21,983 bases of DNA from Puniceicoccales bacterium (GTDB taxonomy: Bacteria; Verrucomicrobiota; Verrucomicrobiia; Opitutales; UBA9783), in contig JAIRKR010000037.1 of assembly GCA_031260015.1 (NCBI GenBank), positions 1 to 21,983 on the forward strand, written 5' to 3'. Shown one piece after another: positions 1 to 7,661 of the stretch. The notes beneath the pieces are model-generated. The model worked only from the letters and a program-made list of their open reading frames with translations. It did not search any database and had not been told where the DNA came from. The position numbers were made by a program, and so were the translations under genes. Every line of letters begins with the position of its first letter. Position 1 is the stretch's first letter.

Positions 1-608
1 TTGAAAAAATGGGGGTGGAAGCCGATGATCTATTGGGAACATTGGCTCAAAAGATTTCTCAAAACAATGGCAAAGCGGTTATCGTAAGTGCCGATAAAGA
101 CTTAATGCAGTGCGTTAACAAACGGGTACACCAACTTATGCCTACGCAACAAGGCTGGAAATTACTGGACGCGCAGGGTGTATACGAAAAAATGGGGATC
201 TGGCCCAGCCAGATAGTTGATTATTTGGCACTTATGGGGGACGCTGCCGACAACTTCGAAGGAATTCGCGGTGTGGGTCCGAAAACTGCCATCCGTTGGT
301 TGCGGCAGTACACGTCCATCGACGCGATACTTGCCCACATCGACTGCATAAGGCCCGAACGACTTCGCGACCGTCTGATGGAAGCAAAAAATCTTCTTGC
401 CAGAAATCAACAGTTGGCACGATTGGATTATGCGGAAGATCTGGTGAATTCTATAGATATTTTTAACGCAAAGCAAATGCAACCCAATCCCGCCGAACTC
501 TTGCACATTTTTAATGAACTCAAATTAACTACCCTAAGCAAAAAAATCCACGAACGGCATCGTGTCCATCAAACTTTACCGAATTCTCAAACGGAATTCC
601 GATTTTAA
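1..608 (+). CDS. 5'-3' exonuclease (PIN/H3TH, FEN-type), C-terminal part; start lies left of the window
   Basis: This reads as the 5'-3' exonuclease domain found at the N-terminus of DNA polymerase I or as a stand-alone flap exonuclease. The metal-binding signatures are in order: GVEADDL at the left edge, SADKDLMQ about 25 residues later, then GDAADNFEGIRGVGPKTA, the DNA-binding helix-three-turn-helix. The frame is open to base 1, so roughly the first 110 residues are missing and the whole protein would be about 300 aa. It ends with TAA at 606-608, just after the segment (IFNELKLTTLSKKI) that resembles the start of the Pol I linker. No 3'-5' exonuclease or polymerase sequence follows; the next gene is convergent. 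It is therefore either a stand-alone exonuclease, which its length fits, or the remnant of a truncated polA. The domain call is firm; the choice between the two is open. Confidence 0.85.
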   Translation, partial: EKMGVEADDLLGTLAQKISQNNGKAVIVSADKDLMQCVNKRVHQLMPTQQGWKLLDAQGVYEKMGIWPSQIVDYLALMGDAADNFEGIRGVGPKTAIRWLRQYTSIDAILAHIDCIRPERLRDRLMEAKNLLARNQQLARLDYAEDLVNSIDIFNAKQMQPNPAELLHIFNELKLTTLSKKIHERHRVHQTLPNSQTEFRF

Positions 609-741
609 TAAATTTGGGTTACGATAAAATTTTGTCTTACCAGGTCGTCGGTACGATGTGTGTACTTTTATGAACAATAAACACGGCCTGTTTGCTTTTT
701 TCGACCTGTGGTCTCAACGCATGCCGTACCGAATGCGATAC

Positions 742-1980
742 CTATTTTGTCTGATTCTCCTCTTTGGCAAACAGACCAAAGAGAACGGTTCCAAAAATTA
801 GGAACAAAGTTATAACGCATAGGGAGAACTGATACGTTTGTTGCAAACTGTAACAAGGCTTAAATAAATCGATCAGATACCCCGTAAGCGTTTGCACAAA
901 GCCGCATAGCCACATAACGATCATATTGATTACGGCAATCGAACTACCACTTGCTTGCTTTGTGTTGAGTTCTACACAAGCAATAAAACCGACCACCTGG
1001 CCACTGGAACAAAGTCCCAGAATAAACAATAGAAGAGCAATTGTAAAAAACTGTGCTTCGGGGATACAGATAATCCAGGTAAAGACAAAACTACTCAGTA
1101 GGCCGCTGACGAACAGGGGAATCTTGCGTGTTTTAAACCTATCGGAAAGCCATCCCACAAAGGGTGCACCCAATGTCCATCCAAAGTACAATAGTGCCGT
1201 CAACTGTACGGCTTGTCCGCTGGTAAAATGAGAAACATTCAGAAAATAAGGTATGGCCCAAAAATCGGCAAACACGGCCAATGGCATAAACAAAGCACTC
1301 GATAAAAATCCAATCAACCAGGTTTGTTTATTTCTAAAAACCTGCCTTAAATTACTTTTACAGGAAATCCAAATGTGTTTACCTCTGGGCTTGGGCAACC
1401 AATCCGGATGTTTGGGAATGCAAAACATTAGCAAGCATGTTACAAAAATGCCAAAAGCCACCGATAAATACCACGTTGAATGCCAACCCAATTGCGTGTT
1501 AAGAGACGATAGACATGTTTGGGCCGTAATGGCCCCCAACATACCCAAAGCCGTCGTGAGTCCCGACAACATTGCCAAACGTTTGGCGGGAAACCAAATG
1601 GTGCACAAATACATCACGCCGACGAACCCAAATGCCGAAGAAAAGCCCATCAGGAATCGACCCAGTCCAAAATAAACCAGATGGTCGCTTGGAATTAAAG
1701 GTAGCAAGCAACTCAACGTTAGAATAAAGCTGGCGGGCACCAACAATTTGCGCGTTCCGAAAACGTCAAACAACGGTCCCACAACCAATTGCATGGGTGA
1801 ATAGGCCATCAAATACATACCTACCGCCGTTGCTATCTGTGTTGCATTGGCGCCAAATGCAAGCTCCAAATCGCCTTCCATAACACTCGGTACAACGCGT
1901 ACAAAATACTCGTACAAGTAAAATAGGGACCCAACTGCCCAAATGAAATACGCGTGCGCGCCTCCTTTTTTCATTACCAT
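742..1980 (-). CDS. MFS transporter 1
   Basis: A 412-aa inner-membrane carrier with about 12 hydrophobic segments. An MFS loop 2-3 signature is visible (GPLFDVFGTRKLL, near residues 67-79) and its repeat lies between helices 8 and 9 (GWLSDRFKTRKIP), so both six-helix halves are present. The N-terminus (FYLYEYFVRVVPSVM) resembles carriers that are expanded in Legionella, Coxiella and Rickettsiella-type intracellular bacteria, as far as I recall. The substrate cannot be read from sequence. Two starts lie close together, ATG at 1978-1980 and a second ATG two codons later; neither has a clear Shine-Dalgarno site. A sigma70-like promoter at 2010-2038 would give a leader of about 23 nt. The stop is TAG. 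The gene converges with the exonuclease gene. Confidence 0.85.
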   Translation of the reverse strand: MVMKKGGAHAYFIWAVGSLFYLYEYFVRVVPSVMEGDLELAFGANATQIATAVGMYLMAYSPMQLVVGPLFDVFGTRKLLVPASFILTLSCLLPLIPSDHLVYFGLGRFLMGFSSAFGFVGVMYLCTIWFPAKRLAMLSGLTTALGMLGAITAQTCLSSLNTQLGWHSTWYLSVAFGIFVTCLLMFCIPKHPDWLPKPRGKHIWISCKSNLRQVFRNKQTWLIGFLSSALFMPLAVFADFWAIPYFLNVSHFTSGQAVQLTALLYFGWTLGAPFVGWLSDRFKTRKIPLFVSGLLSSFVFTWIICIPEAQFFTIALLLFILGLCSSGQVVGFIACVELNTKQASGSSIAVINMIVMWLCGFVQTLTGYLIDLFKPCYSLQQTYQFSLCVITLFLIFGTVLFGLFAKEENQTK

Positions 1981-2009
1981 TCGATAGCCAATAAATTTTT
2001 GAAAATAAA

Positions 2010-2038
2010 TTTGTAAATTTTACGTAGCGCTAGGTCAA
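2010..2038 (-). promoter_or_regulatory. sigma70-type promoter of MFS transporter 1
   Basis: Read on the minus strand: -35 TTGACC (2033-2038), a 17-nt spacer, then -10 TACAAA (2010-2015). Matches to consensus are 5/6 and 4/6. Transcription would start near 2003, about 23 nt before the ATG at 1980. The spacer begins with TAGCGCT, a motif that recurs just after the -35 box of the infC promoter. Confidence 0.5.
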
Positions 2039-2043
2039 GCATT

Positions 2044-2211
2044 ATGGCTGACAAGTTCAATGGGAGACCTCCTGTGTGCCGTAAAATCTCGACGACGTAT
2101 TGTGAAATGGCGTAGGATTGCATTCCCGACGAAACCACGAAACAGCAGATTAAAAATGCGTTTTACAACAAAAAGCTTGATTATAAAACAAGTTCGTTTT
2201 TCCTAAAAAAG
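2044..2211 (+). other. In-frame open stretch with one TAG, directly upstream of the ABC binding protein
   Basis: ATG at 2044 opens 23 codons (starting MADKFNGRPPVCRKIS), then TAG at 2113-2115. The same frame continues without another stop for 32 codons straight into the GTG at 2212. The second part (DETTKQQIKNAFYNKKLDY and on) has the composition of real protein. This could be a former N-terminal cytoplasmic extension now cut off by a stop codon, a short leader peptide, or chance. Stretches of this length with only one stop are not rare, so the sequence alone does not settle it. A -10-like TATAAA lies at 2182-2187 with TTTACA at 2162-2167, but the 14-nt spacing is too short for a normal promoter. 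Confidence 0.35.
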
Positions 2212-4014
2212 GTGAAAATATTGTGGTTTTCCATTGCGGGTGTTTGCGTCCTAATTGCCAGTCTTCAATTGAAAAAATTCAAGCCTTCTTCATCGGAAAA
2301 ATGTCGCCTGCCCTTATCCACAATCCCAATCGATTACTGTCGCATGCAGCAACCCAATGGGAAATATGGGGGCGTCTTTGTTACTTCCTTTGAACAAGAA
2401 CCCAAAACATTTAATCCCTTGACCAAAATAGATGGACCTTCCAATAATGCCCAAAAATTACTTTTTGCCAGTCTGTTGGAATACGATTACGAACATCAAT
2501 GTTTAATTCCCGGTTTGGCCAAGCATTTTACCATTCGGGACAATAGAATTTATAGGTTCACCCTACGGCAGGGGCTCCAATGGAGCGATGGATATCCGTT
2601 CTCCATCGAAGATGTACTGTTTACTTTTGACTTGCTATTTGCAAAAACACAGGATGATCGGGGACACGATGAATGGCAATTCCCAAGTACTTTCGTCAAC
2701 AAATTTATTTATCAACAGAAGCCATTGGAGTACAAAAAAATAAACGACGAAACCATTGAATTTGAAACACCCATTGTTTGGGCTTCCTTTTTGGAGGACT
2801 TATCCAGCATTTTCATATTGCCCAAACATAAACTTGAGACAAGCGTCAAAAATAATACTTTGTTAAATCAATGGAACCTTCAAACGGCCGTTGATAATCC
2901 AAGAGACATCGTTGGAATGGGCCCTTTCTGCATAAAATATTTCCAGCCGGGAGAAAGACTTATTTTGGTTCCCAATCCTTACTATTGGAAAGTGGATGGC
3001 CTTGGGCAACGCTTACCTTACGTGGATGCCTATATCACGCAATACGTATCCAATACAACCGTACGAACCATTTTATTTGGATCTGGGAAAACGGATGCGG
3101 CTCCTATTGGTCCTATGGATTTGCAGTGGATAAAAAATGGAGCAAGCCGATATGATTACACGATCTACGATCGAGGCCCCGACATCAAATTTACGTTTTT
3201 TTGGTTCAATCTTCAATCCGGAGTCACGACAAAGGGTAAACCTTTTGTTGATCCGTACAAATTAAAATGGTTCAGCGATGTTCGCTTTAGACAAGCTATT
3301 TTGTACGGATTGGATCGGCAAGGTATGGTGGAAGCAAATTACTTGGGACAGGGTGAAGTGTGGCATAGCTTTATACACCGTCTTGATAGCCGCTGGTACA
3401 ATCCTAACCTTCATCGTTACGATTACAATCCGGATAGGGCGAAACAAATACTCAAAGAAGCCGGATTTACGTGGGATAAGGAGGGCAATTTAATGGACAT
3501 GGACCAGCAACGCGTTTGTTTCGATATCCTGTGGTCAACATCGGGTACCAATACGCTCATTACAACGCTTAAAAATAATATGGCTGACTTGGGTATTGAC
3601 GTGAACGTCATTAATCTCGATTTCAAAGCTTTATTGGAAATAATTAATCACCACTATACCTACGATAGTGCCATCGTGAGCTTTCGATTCGGGCAAAATG
3701 ATCCCAATGATTTTTTAGAAGCCCTGCACAGCGGTGGGCATTTCCACTACTGGTGGCCTAAACAGATACAAGCTCAAACGGAATGGGAAAATGAGATAGA
3801 TACGCTGTTAAATTTGCAGGCCCAAAATTTAGATGTGGACGTCCGCAAACCTTATTGGGATCGCATCCAAGAAATTATGAATGAACAAGTCCCTTGGATG
3901 CCATTATGCTCCGCCAACCATTTTACGGGAATAAAAAATAAATGGAAAAATCTTCGCATTCCACCCAGGGGCAATATTATTTGGAATATTGAAGAAATTT
4001 GGTGTGATACATGA
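2212..4014 (+). CDS. Peptide-type ABC transporter substrate-binding protein (SBP_bac_5, DppA/OppA-like)
   Basis: About 600 aa. After one N-terminal hydrophobic segment (residues 3-19) comes a family 5 solute-binding protein: 'EQEPKTFNPLT' near residue 61, 'YRFTLRQGLQWSDGYPFSIEDVLFTF' spread over residues 116-141, then 'FRQAILYGLDRQGMVE' and 'YNPDRAKQILKEAGF' in the second lobe. These bind oligopeptides or similar ligands outside the inner membrane and hand them to an ABC permease. There is no lipobox cysteine after the hydrophobic segment, so the protein is either processed as a periplasmic protein or stays anchored. The start is uncertain. GTG at 2212 abuts its own purine run, whereas AAGGTG (2209-2214) is well placed for TTG at 2221. 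The stop overlaps the permease start by 4 nt (ATGA), so the two are translationally coupled. Confidence 0.88.
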   Translation: MKILWFSIAGVCVLIASLQLKKFKPSSSEKCRLPLSTIPIDYCRMQQPNGKYGGVFVTSFEQEPKTFNPLTKIDGPSNNAQKLLFASLLEYDYEHQCLIPGLAKHFTIRDNRIYRFTLRQGLQWSDGYPFSIEDVLFTFDLLFAKTQDDRGHDEWQFPSTFVNKFIYQQKPLEYKKINDETIEFETPIVWASFLEDLSSIFILPKHKLETSVKNNTLLNQWNLQTAVDNPRDIVGMGPFCIKYFQPGERLILVPNPYYWKVDGLGQRLPYVDAYITQYVSNTTVRTILFGSGKTDAAPIGPMDLQWIKNGASRYDYTIYDRGPDIKFTFFWFNLQSGVTTKGKPFVDPYKLKWFSDVRFRQAILYGLDRQGMVEANYLGQGEVWHSFIHRLDSRWYNPNLHRYDYNPDRAKQILKEAGFTWDKEGNLMDMDQQRVCFDILWSTSGTNTLITTLKNNMADLGIDVNVINLDFKALLEIINHHYTYDSAIVSFRFGQNDPNDFLEALHSGGHFHYWWPKQIQAQTEWENEIDTLLNLQAQNLDVDVRKPYWDRIQEIMNEQVPWMPLCSANHFTGIKNKWKNLRIPPRGNIIWNIEEIWCDT

Positions 4015-4982
4015 AGTATTTTATAGGACGTAGATTTGTGAGTGCCGTGGGGCTTATTTTCGCCATTACAGGCTTTACATTCCTGCTGATGCATTGTTGT
4101 CCCGGAGACTTTTTAACACAAGTGGAAGCGGATCCTTCCATTGCTTCGAAATACGTACTCAGTTTAAAAAACAAATTTGGATTGGATAAGCCGTGGTACG
4201 TTCAGTATTTTTGCTGGGTAAAATGCTTATGTCGTCTAGATTTTGGAGAATCATGGATTTACAATTTACCCGTGTTACAACTTTTTCAACAACGTGTGGG
4301 AGCCACGATACGGTTAACCTTATTGGCCCTCGTGTTAGGTTGGACAAGCGCCATCCCATGTGCCATTTTGGCAGCCATTTATGTGCATAGCTTGTGGGAT
4401 AAAGCCATGCGATTTTTAGCCTATTTATTTATTTCTTTGCCAGAATTTTTTTTGGCTTTATTGGGTATTTTCTTTGCGGCAAAAACGGGATTATTCCCAA
4501 TTATGGGTAAAACATCCATCGAGCACGACTTCCTTACGCCATCGCAACAAATCCTAGATACGGTACAACATCTATTGCTTCCGGCTTGCATTCTTAGCCT
4601 AAACATTTTTGCACACATTTTTCGCATCACGCGCAATTGCTATCTGGACAATTTGCATGCCGAATACGTGCGTGTTGCCCAAGCAAAAGGCGTATCCTCC
4701 CGGGCACTCCTGTTTAAACATGTCCTGAGAAATACGTTTAATCCGCTCATTTCACACTTTGGATTTGCACTTGCGGGTCTACTATCGGGAGCGTTACTTG
4801 TGGAGAACGTTTTTAACTACCCCGGATTGGGACAACTTGTATTTGAAGCATTTATGGCTAAAGATCAGTACGTCGTGATGGGAGCTGTGGTTATTGGAGG
4901 TTGCATGCTCATTTTAGGCAATTTATTGGCAGATATACTGCTGTGTTTCAACGATCCGCGCTTGCGGACGACCCTGCGGTAA
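4011..4982 (+). CDS. ABC transporter permease (OppB/DppB type)
   Basis: A 323-aa inner-membrane permease. It begins with the typical 'YFIGRRF' start of OppB/DppB proteins and has about six hydrophobic helices. An EAA-loop sequence (EYVRVAQAKGVSSRALLFKH) near residues 219-238 is where the ATPase docks, and a C-terminal 'ENVFNYPGLGQLV' is highly typical of the first permease of peptide importers. The gene starts inside the last codons of the binding-protein gene (ATGA overlap), so they form one operon. No second permease (OppC) and no ATPase (OppD/F) follow within the window: a 198-nt gap leads to rseP. The missing subunits must be encoded elsewhere, or the transporter is decaying. Confidence 0.9.
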   Translation: MKYFIGRRFVSAVGLIFAITGFTFLLMHCCPGDFLTQVEADPSIASKYVLSLKNKFGLDKPWYVQYFCWVKCLCRLDFGESWIYNLPVLQLFQQRVGATIRLTLLALVLGWTSAIPCAILAAIYVHSLWDKAMRFLAYLFISLPEFFLALLGIFFAAKTGLFPIMGKTSIEHDFLTPSQQILDTVQHLLLPACILSLNIFAHIFRITRNCYLDNLHAEYVRVAQAKGVSSRALLFKHVLRNTFNPLISHFGFALAGLLSGALLVENVFNYPGLGQLVFEAFMAKDQYVVMGAVVIGGCMLILGNLLADILLCFNDPRLRTTLR

Positions 4983-5180
4983 ATTGACAGGTAGGGTGTC
5001 TTCGTACTTGGCGCAATTTGAACGGAACCATATTTTATTCAAATTCCTTGGATAACTGCCTGCGCTGCAAAAGCATTTCCGTATACCGGATGTGCCACTC
5101 TCTTGGAGGGTATCGTTGCTTGGATCTGCCAAAAATTTGAATTGCAAAAATTTTTATTCGTGGTTCCATAAGACAAGGTT

Positions 5181-6917
5181 ATGGAATGGGATGCATGGTT
5201 GTTAAATTTGTGGGCCATTTTTTGGATGCTTACATTTTTTGGCGGATCCATTTTTATTCACGAATTTGGACACTTCTTGATGGCCAAAAAAAGGAAACTG
5301 TACGTCCCCACATTTTCAATTGGTTTTGGCCCCAAAATTTTTTCTTGGAAAAGGGGAGAAACGGTGTACTGCATATCGCTGTTCCCATTAGGAGGTTACG
5401 TTGCACTTCCACAGATGGGCGAAGTTCCCATCTTGGAAGGCTCATCGACAGCTCCTACGAGGACGTTAAGCTTCATGGACAAATTTCTCGTGGCCGTGAT
5501 GGGAGCCGTCTTCAACATTTTATTTGCTTTTATCATCGCAACCATTTTATGGGTCGTAGGCTTATCCGTTCCGGAACAGGATAGAAGTACCGAAATTGGT
5601 TATATTGTGCCCGAGTGGTCCGATGAATTCGGGATCACGCAACCTTCTCCTGCCTTGCAGGCTGGGTTACAGGTGGGAGACAAAATTCTTGCCATTGACG
5701 ACCAACTCATTCAATGCTTTTCGGATATAGAAAAGTACATTATTCTTGGAACGCACCGCGGTACGCAAGGCCATGCCCAATCAAGAATTACGTTTGAAAG
5801 GAACCGGCAAACTCACCACACCGTTTTGCGTCCCCTAAAAGTACAAACAAACCTTCTCACAAACGATTTTGTTCGCTTCAGTGGGATCATTGCACCCAAA
5901 CAAGATTTGACGATCGAGCGAATAGAATCTGGATCTTCGGCAGAAAAGATTGGCCTGCAGCCGGGGGACACAATTGTTGCCATTGACGACCAACCATTGT
6001 ATTCGTTTTTAGGCTTGCGCGCTTACCTCAATGAAAAAAAGCCCGAATCGGTTGTTTTAGGCATCCAACGCAATGGAGAATTATTGAAGCTCGCCTGTGA
6101 ACCTCTTAAGGTAGCTCAGCAAAAAGCGTGGTTGCAAATGGGAGAAAAAAACAAATTGTTGGAATTTTATGTCGATGAACAAAATAAAGATACTTGCATA
6201 AAAATTCTTACATCCCAGGGAGAGTTCTTTGTTCCGTTCACCGAGGATGCCATCGTTCGCTCCTGCAACGGCATTCGAATTAATAATCTCAACGATTTAT
6301 ACGCCCTATTGGAATCCTTTCGTGGAAAAAATTTAATGTTCGAACTCGTCCACAATGGTAAAAGTCAGTTAGTCTCCTTACCCGTAACGGATCTCAATTT
6401 GCAGCTGCATGACATGCAATACACCTATCGCCTAGGCATTTTGTTTCAACAAAAAATGATCCTCATGCATCCTACCCCTTGGAAACAATTTGCGCAATCC
6501 ATCCAATCGACCCTGGAAACATTTTCCAGGCTCGTTAATAAAAACTCGGATATTAAAGTACAACATTTAATGGGGGCTCCCGGTATTATGCGCCTATTGC
6601 ATCGATTTTCAACCGATGATTTTCGGCGACTTCTTTGGTTTATTGTCTTGCTCAACATTAATCTGGCTATTTTGAATCTATTTCCAATACCCGTGCTTGA
6701 TGGTGGACATATCTTATTTGCCTGCATAGAAAAAATAAGCGGCAAAGCACTGCCAGGGAGATTTATCAGTACCCTACAAACGGTCTTCGTTATCCTATTT
6801 TGGGGACTTATGTTGTACGTAACCGTGTTTGATTTACGACGTTGGCAAGGCGACCTACAGATGGAGTCAGAACAAAAACGACTTGAAAAGTTAGCCATTC
6901 CCATTCAACTTAATTAA
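5181..6917 (+). CDS. rseP: RseP-like site-2 intramembrane zinc metalloprotease
   Basis: A 578-aa membrane protease that cuts transmembrane segments, classically of anti-sigma factors and remnant signal peptides. The zinc site HEFGH is at residues 27-31 in the first helix. The second catalytic motif, NLFPIPVLDGGH, lies near residues 498-509. In between are two PDZ-like domains (about 140-220 and 235-310), each with a 'GD.I.AIDDQ' core, and a possible third degenerate one (about 325-410); this makes the protein longer than the usual 420-450 aa. The two PDZ cores share an identical 18-nt stretch (5689-5706 and 5977-5994). The fingerprint FSIGFGPKIFSW after HEFGH is like Opitutae homologues as I remember them. 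AAGG four bases before the ATG supports the start. In many bacteria rseP sits with dxr, cdsA and bamA; here it is followed 7 nt later by comF. Confidence 0.92.
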   Translation: MEWDAWLLNLWAIFWMLTFFGGSIFIHEFGHFLMAKKRKLYVPTFSIGFGPKIFSWKRGETVYCISLFPLGGYVALPQMGEVPILEGSSTAPTRTLSFMDKFLVAVMGAVFNILFAFIIATILWVVGLSVPEQDRSTEIGYIVPEWSDEFGITQPSPALQAGLQVGDKILAIDDQLIQCFSDIEKYIILGTHRGTQGHAQSRITFERNRQTHHTVLRPLKVQTNLLTNDFVRFSGIIAPKQDLTIERIESGSSAEKIGLQPGDTIVAIDDQPLYSFLGLRAYLNEKKPESVVLGIQRNGELLKLACEPLKVAQQKAWLQMGEKNKLLEFYVDEQNKDTCIKILTSQGEFFVPFTEDAIVRSCNGIRINNLNDLYALLESFRGKNLMFELVHNGKSQLVSLPVTDLNLQLHDMQYTYRLGILFQQKMILMHPTPWKQFAQSIQSTLETFSRLVNKNSDIKVQHLMGAPGIMRLLHRFSTDDFRRLLWFIVLLNINLAILNLFPIPVLDGGHILFACIEKISGKALPGRFISTLQTVFVILFWGLMLYVTVFDLRRWQGDLQMESEQKRLEKLAIPIQLN

Positions 6918-6924
6918 AAGAATA

Positions 6925-7641
6925 ATGCATGCTCTGTGGATGAACTTCTTGGATTTCCTTTTCCCTCGCTTTTGCATGCACTGCCACCGGTCCATGCCCT
7001 CCATACACGATGGATTTATTTGCAATATGTGTGCCAAAGAACTCGTTTTGTCCGACGGCGGCTGTTGCCAGCGTTGTGGTCGTCCTATGTTGCCGGAAGC
7101 TGCAGAAAACTTAATTTGTCCCGACTGCCTAGAAGTCAATCCAAGTTTCCAACGTGGCATCACTTTATTTTCCTACAAAGGGATCGGAAGAGAATTGATT
7201 CATCTGCTGAAATATAGAAATGGACAGTTTTTAAAACTTAATTTGCGAGCCCTTTTTAATCAATTAACATCCAGATTAAGCGCTTTTAAAGGAGGTACAT
7301 TCATACCCGTACCTTTGCATTATTTTCGCCACTGGCAACGAGGATTTAATCAAAGCGAATGGATTGCAGATTTACTTTCTCAGCACTGCCAAGGGAAGGT
7401 TAAAAATATGTTGGTACGGCGACGTTATACGCGATCGCAAACACATCTAACGCGAGAAGAAAGAAAAGCCAACGTAAGCAATGTGTTTTCACTCAAAAAG
7501 CGAGATGTGTGCAAGCCTCATGAGCATTACATTTTGGTAGATGATGTATTCACGACGGGCGCCACTTTGAATGCCTGTGCAAGTGCCTTGCAAAGAGGAG
7601 GTGCGCAACGCATAAGTATATTTGCATTGGCACATGGATAA
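6925..7641 (+). CDS. ComF-family phosphoribosyltransferase-like protein
   Basis: A 238-aa protein with the two parts of ComF/GntX proteins. The N-terminal zinc ribbon has paired cysteines: CMHC, CNMC, CQRC and CPDC within residues 17-76. The C-terminal type I phosphoribosyltransferase domain carries the PRPP-binding loop YILVDDVFTTGATL near residues 201-214. The RGFNQS segment typical of ComF lies near residue 140. In naturally competent bacteria ComF helps single-stranded DNA uptake; elsewhere its role is unclear, and no other competence gene is visible here. Translation could start at ATG 6925 or at the in-frame ATG at 6940, which gives the more usual MNFLDFLFP start. It lies between rseP (7-nt gap) and accD (20-nt gap), probably as one operon. 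Confidence 0.85.
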   Translation: MHALWMNFLDFLFPRFCMHCHRSMPSIHDGFICNMCAKELVLSDGGCCQRCGRPMLPEAAENLICPDCLEVNPSFQRGITLFSYKGIGRELIHLLKYRNGQFLKLNLRALFNQLTSRLSAFKGGTFIPVPLHYFRHWQRGFNQSEWIADLLSQHCQGKVKNMLVRRRYTRSQTHLTREERKANVSNVFSLKKRDVCKPHEHYILVDDVFTTGATLNACASALQRGGAQRISIFALAHG

Positions 7642-7647
7642 TATAAA

Positions 7648-7654
7648 GAAAGGA
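7648..7654 (+). promoter_or_regulatory. Shine-Dalgarno site of accD
   Basis: GAAAGGA ends 7 nt before the ATG at 7662. It is one of the clearest ribosome binding sites in the window and fixes the accD start. Confidence 0.6.
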
Positions 7655-7661
7655 ACGAGAT

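Noticed and set aside
639..712. Inverted repeat ACCAGGTCG with CGACCTGTGGT after the exonuclease gene
   Set aside because: The arms are 54 nt apart with a bulge, and no T tract follows; it is not a credible terminator.
1253..1675. 140-aa open frame on the plus strand opposite MFS transporter 1
   Set aside because: It lies fully antisense to a convincing membrane transporter, and its translation resembles no protein family and has no plausible ribosome site.
2113..2115. Recoding of TAG as an amino acid
   Set aside because: TAG ends at least four other genes here (at 742, 13146, 14337 and 21533), so a reassigned TAG is not supported.
5022..5168. 49-codon open frame between the permease and rseP
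   Set aside because: It has no ATG or GTG start, I found no known motif, and I could not match it to dxr or another typical rseP neighbour; it may be a remnant but is not callable.
6446..6904. 152-aa open frame on the minus strand inside rseP
   Set aside because: It covers the catalytic C-terminal part of RseP in antisense; the plus-strand product carries the NLFPIPVLDGGH motif and is clearly the real gene.
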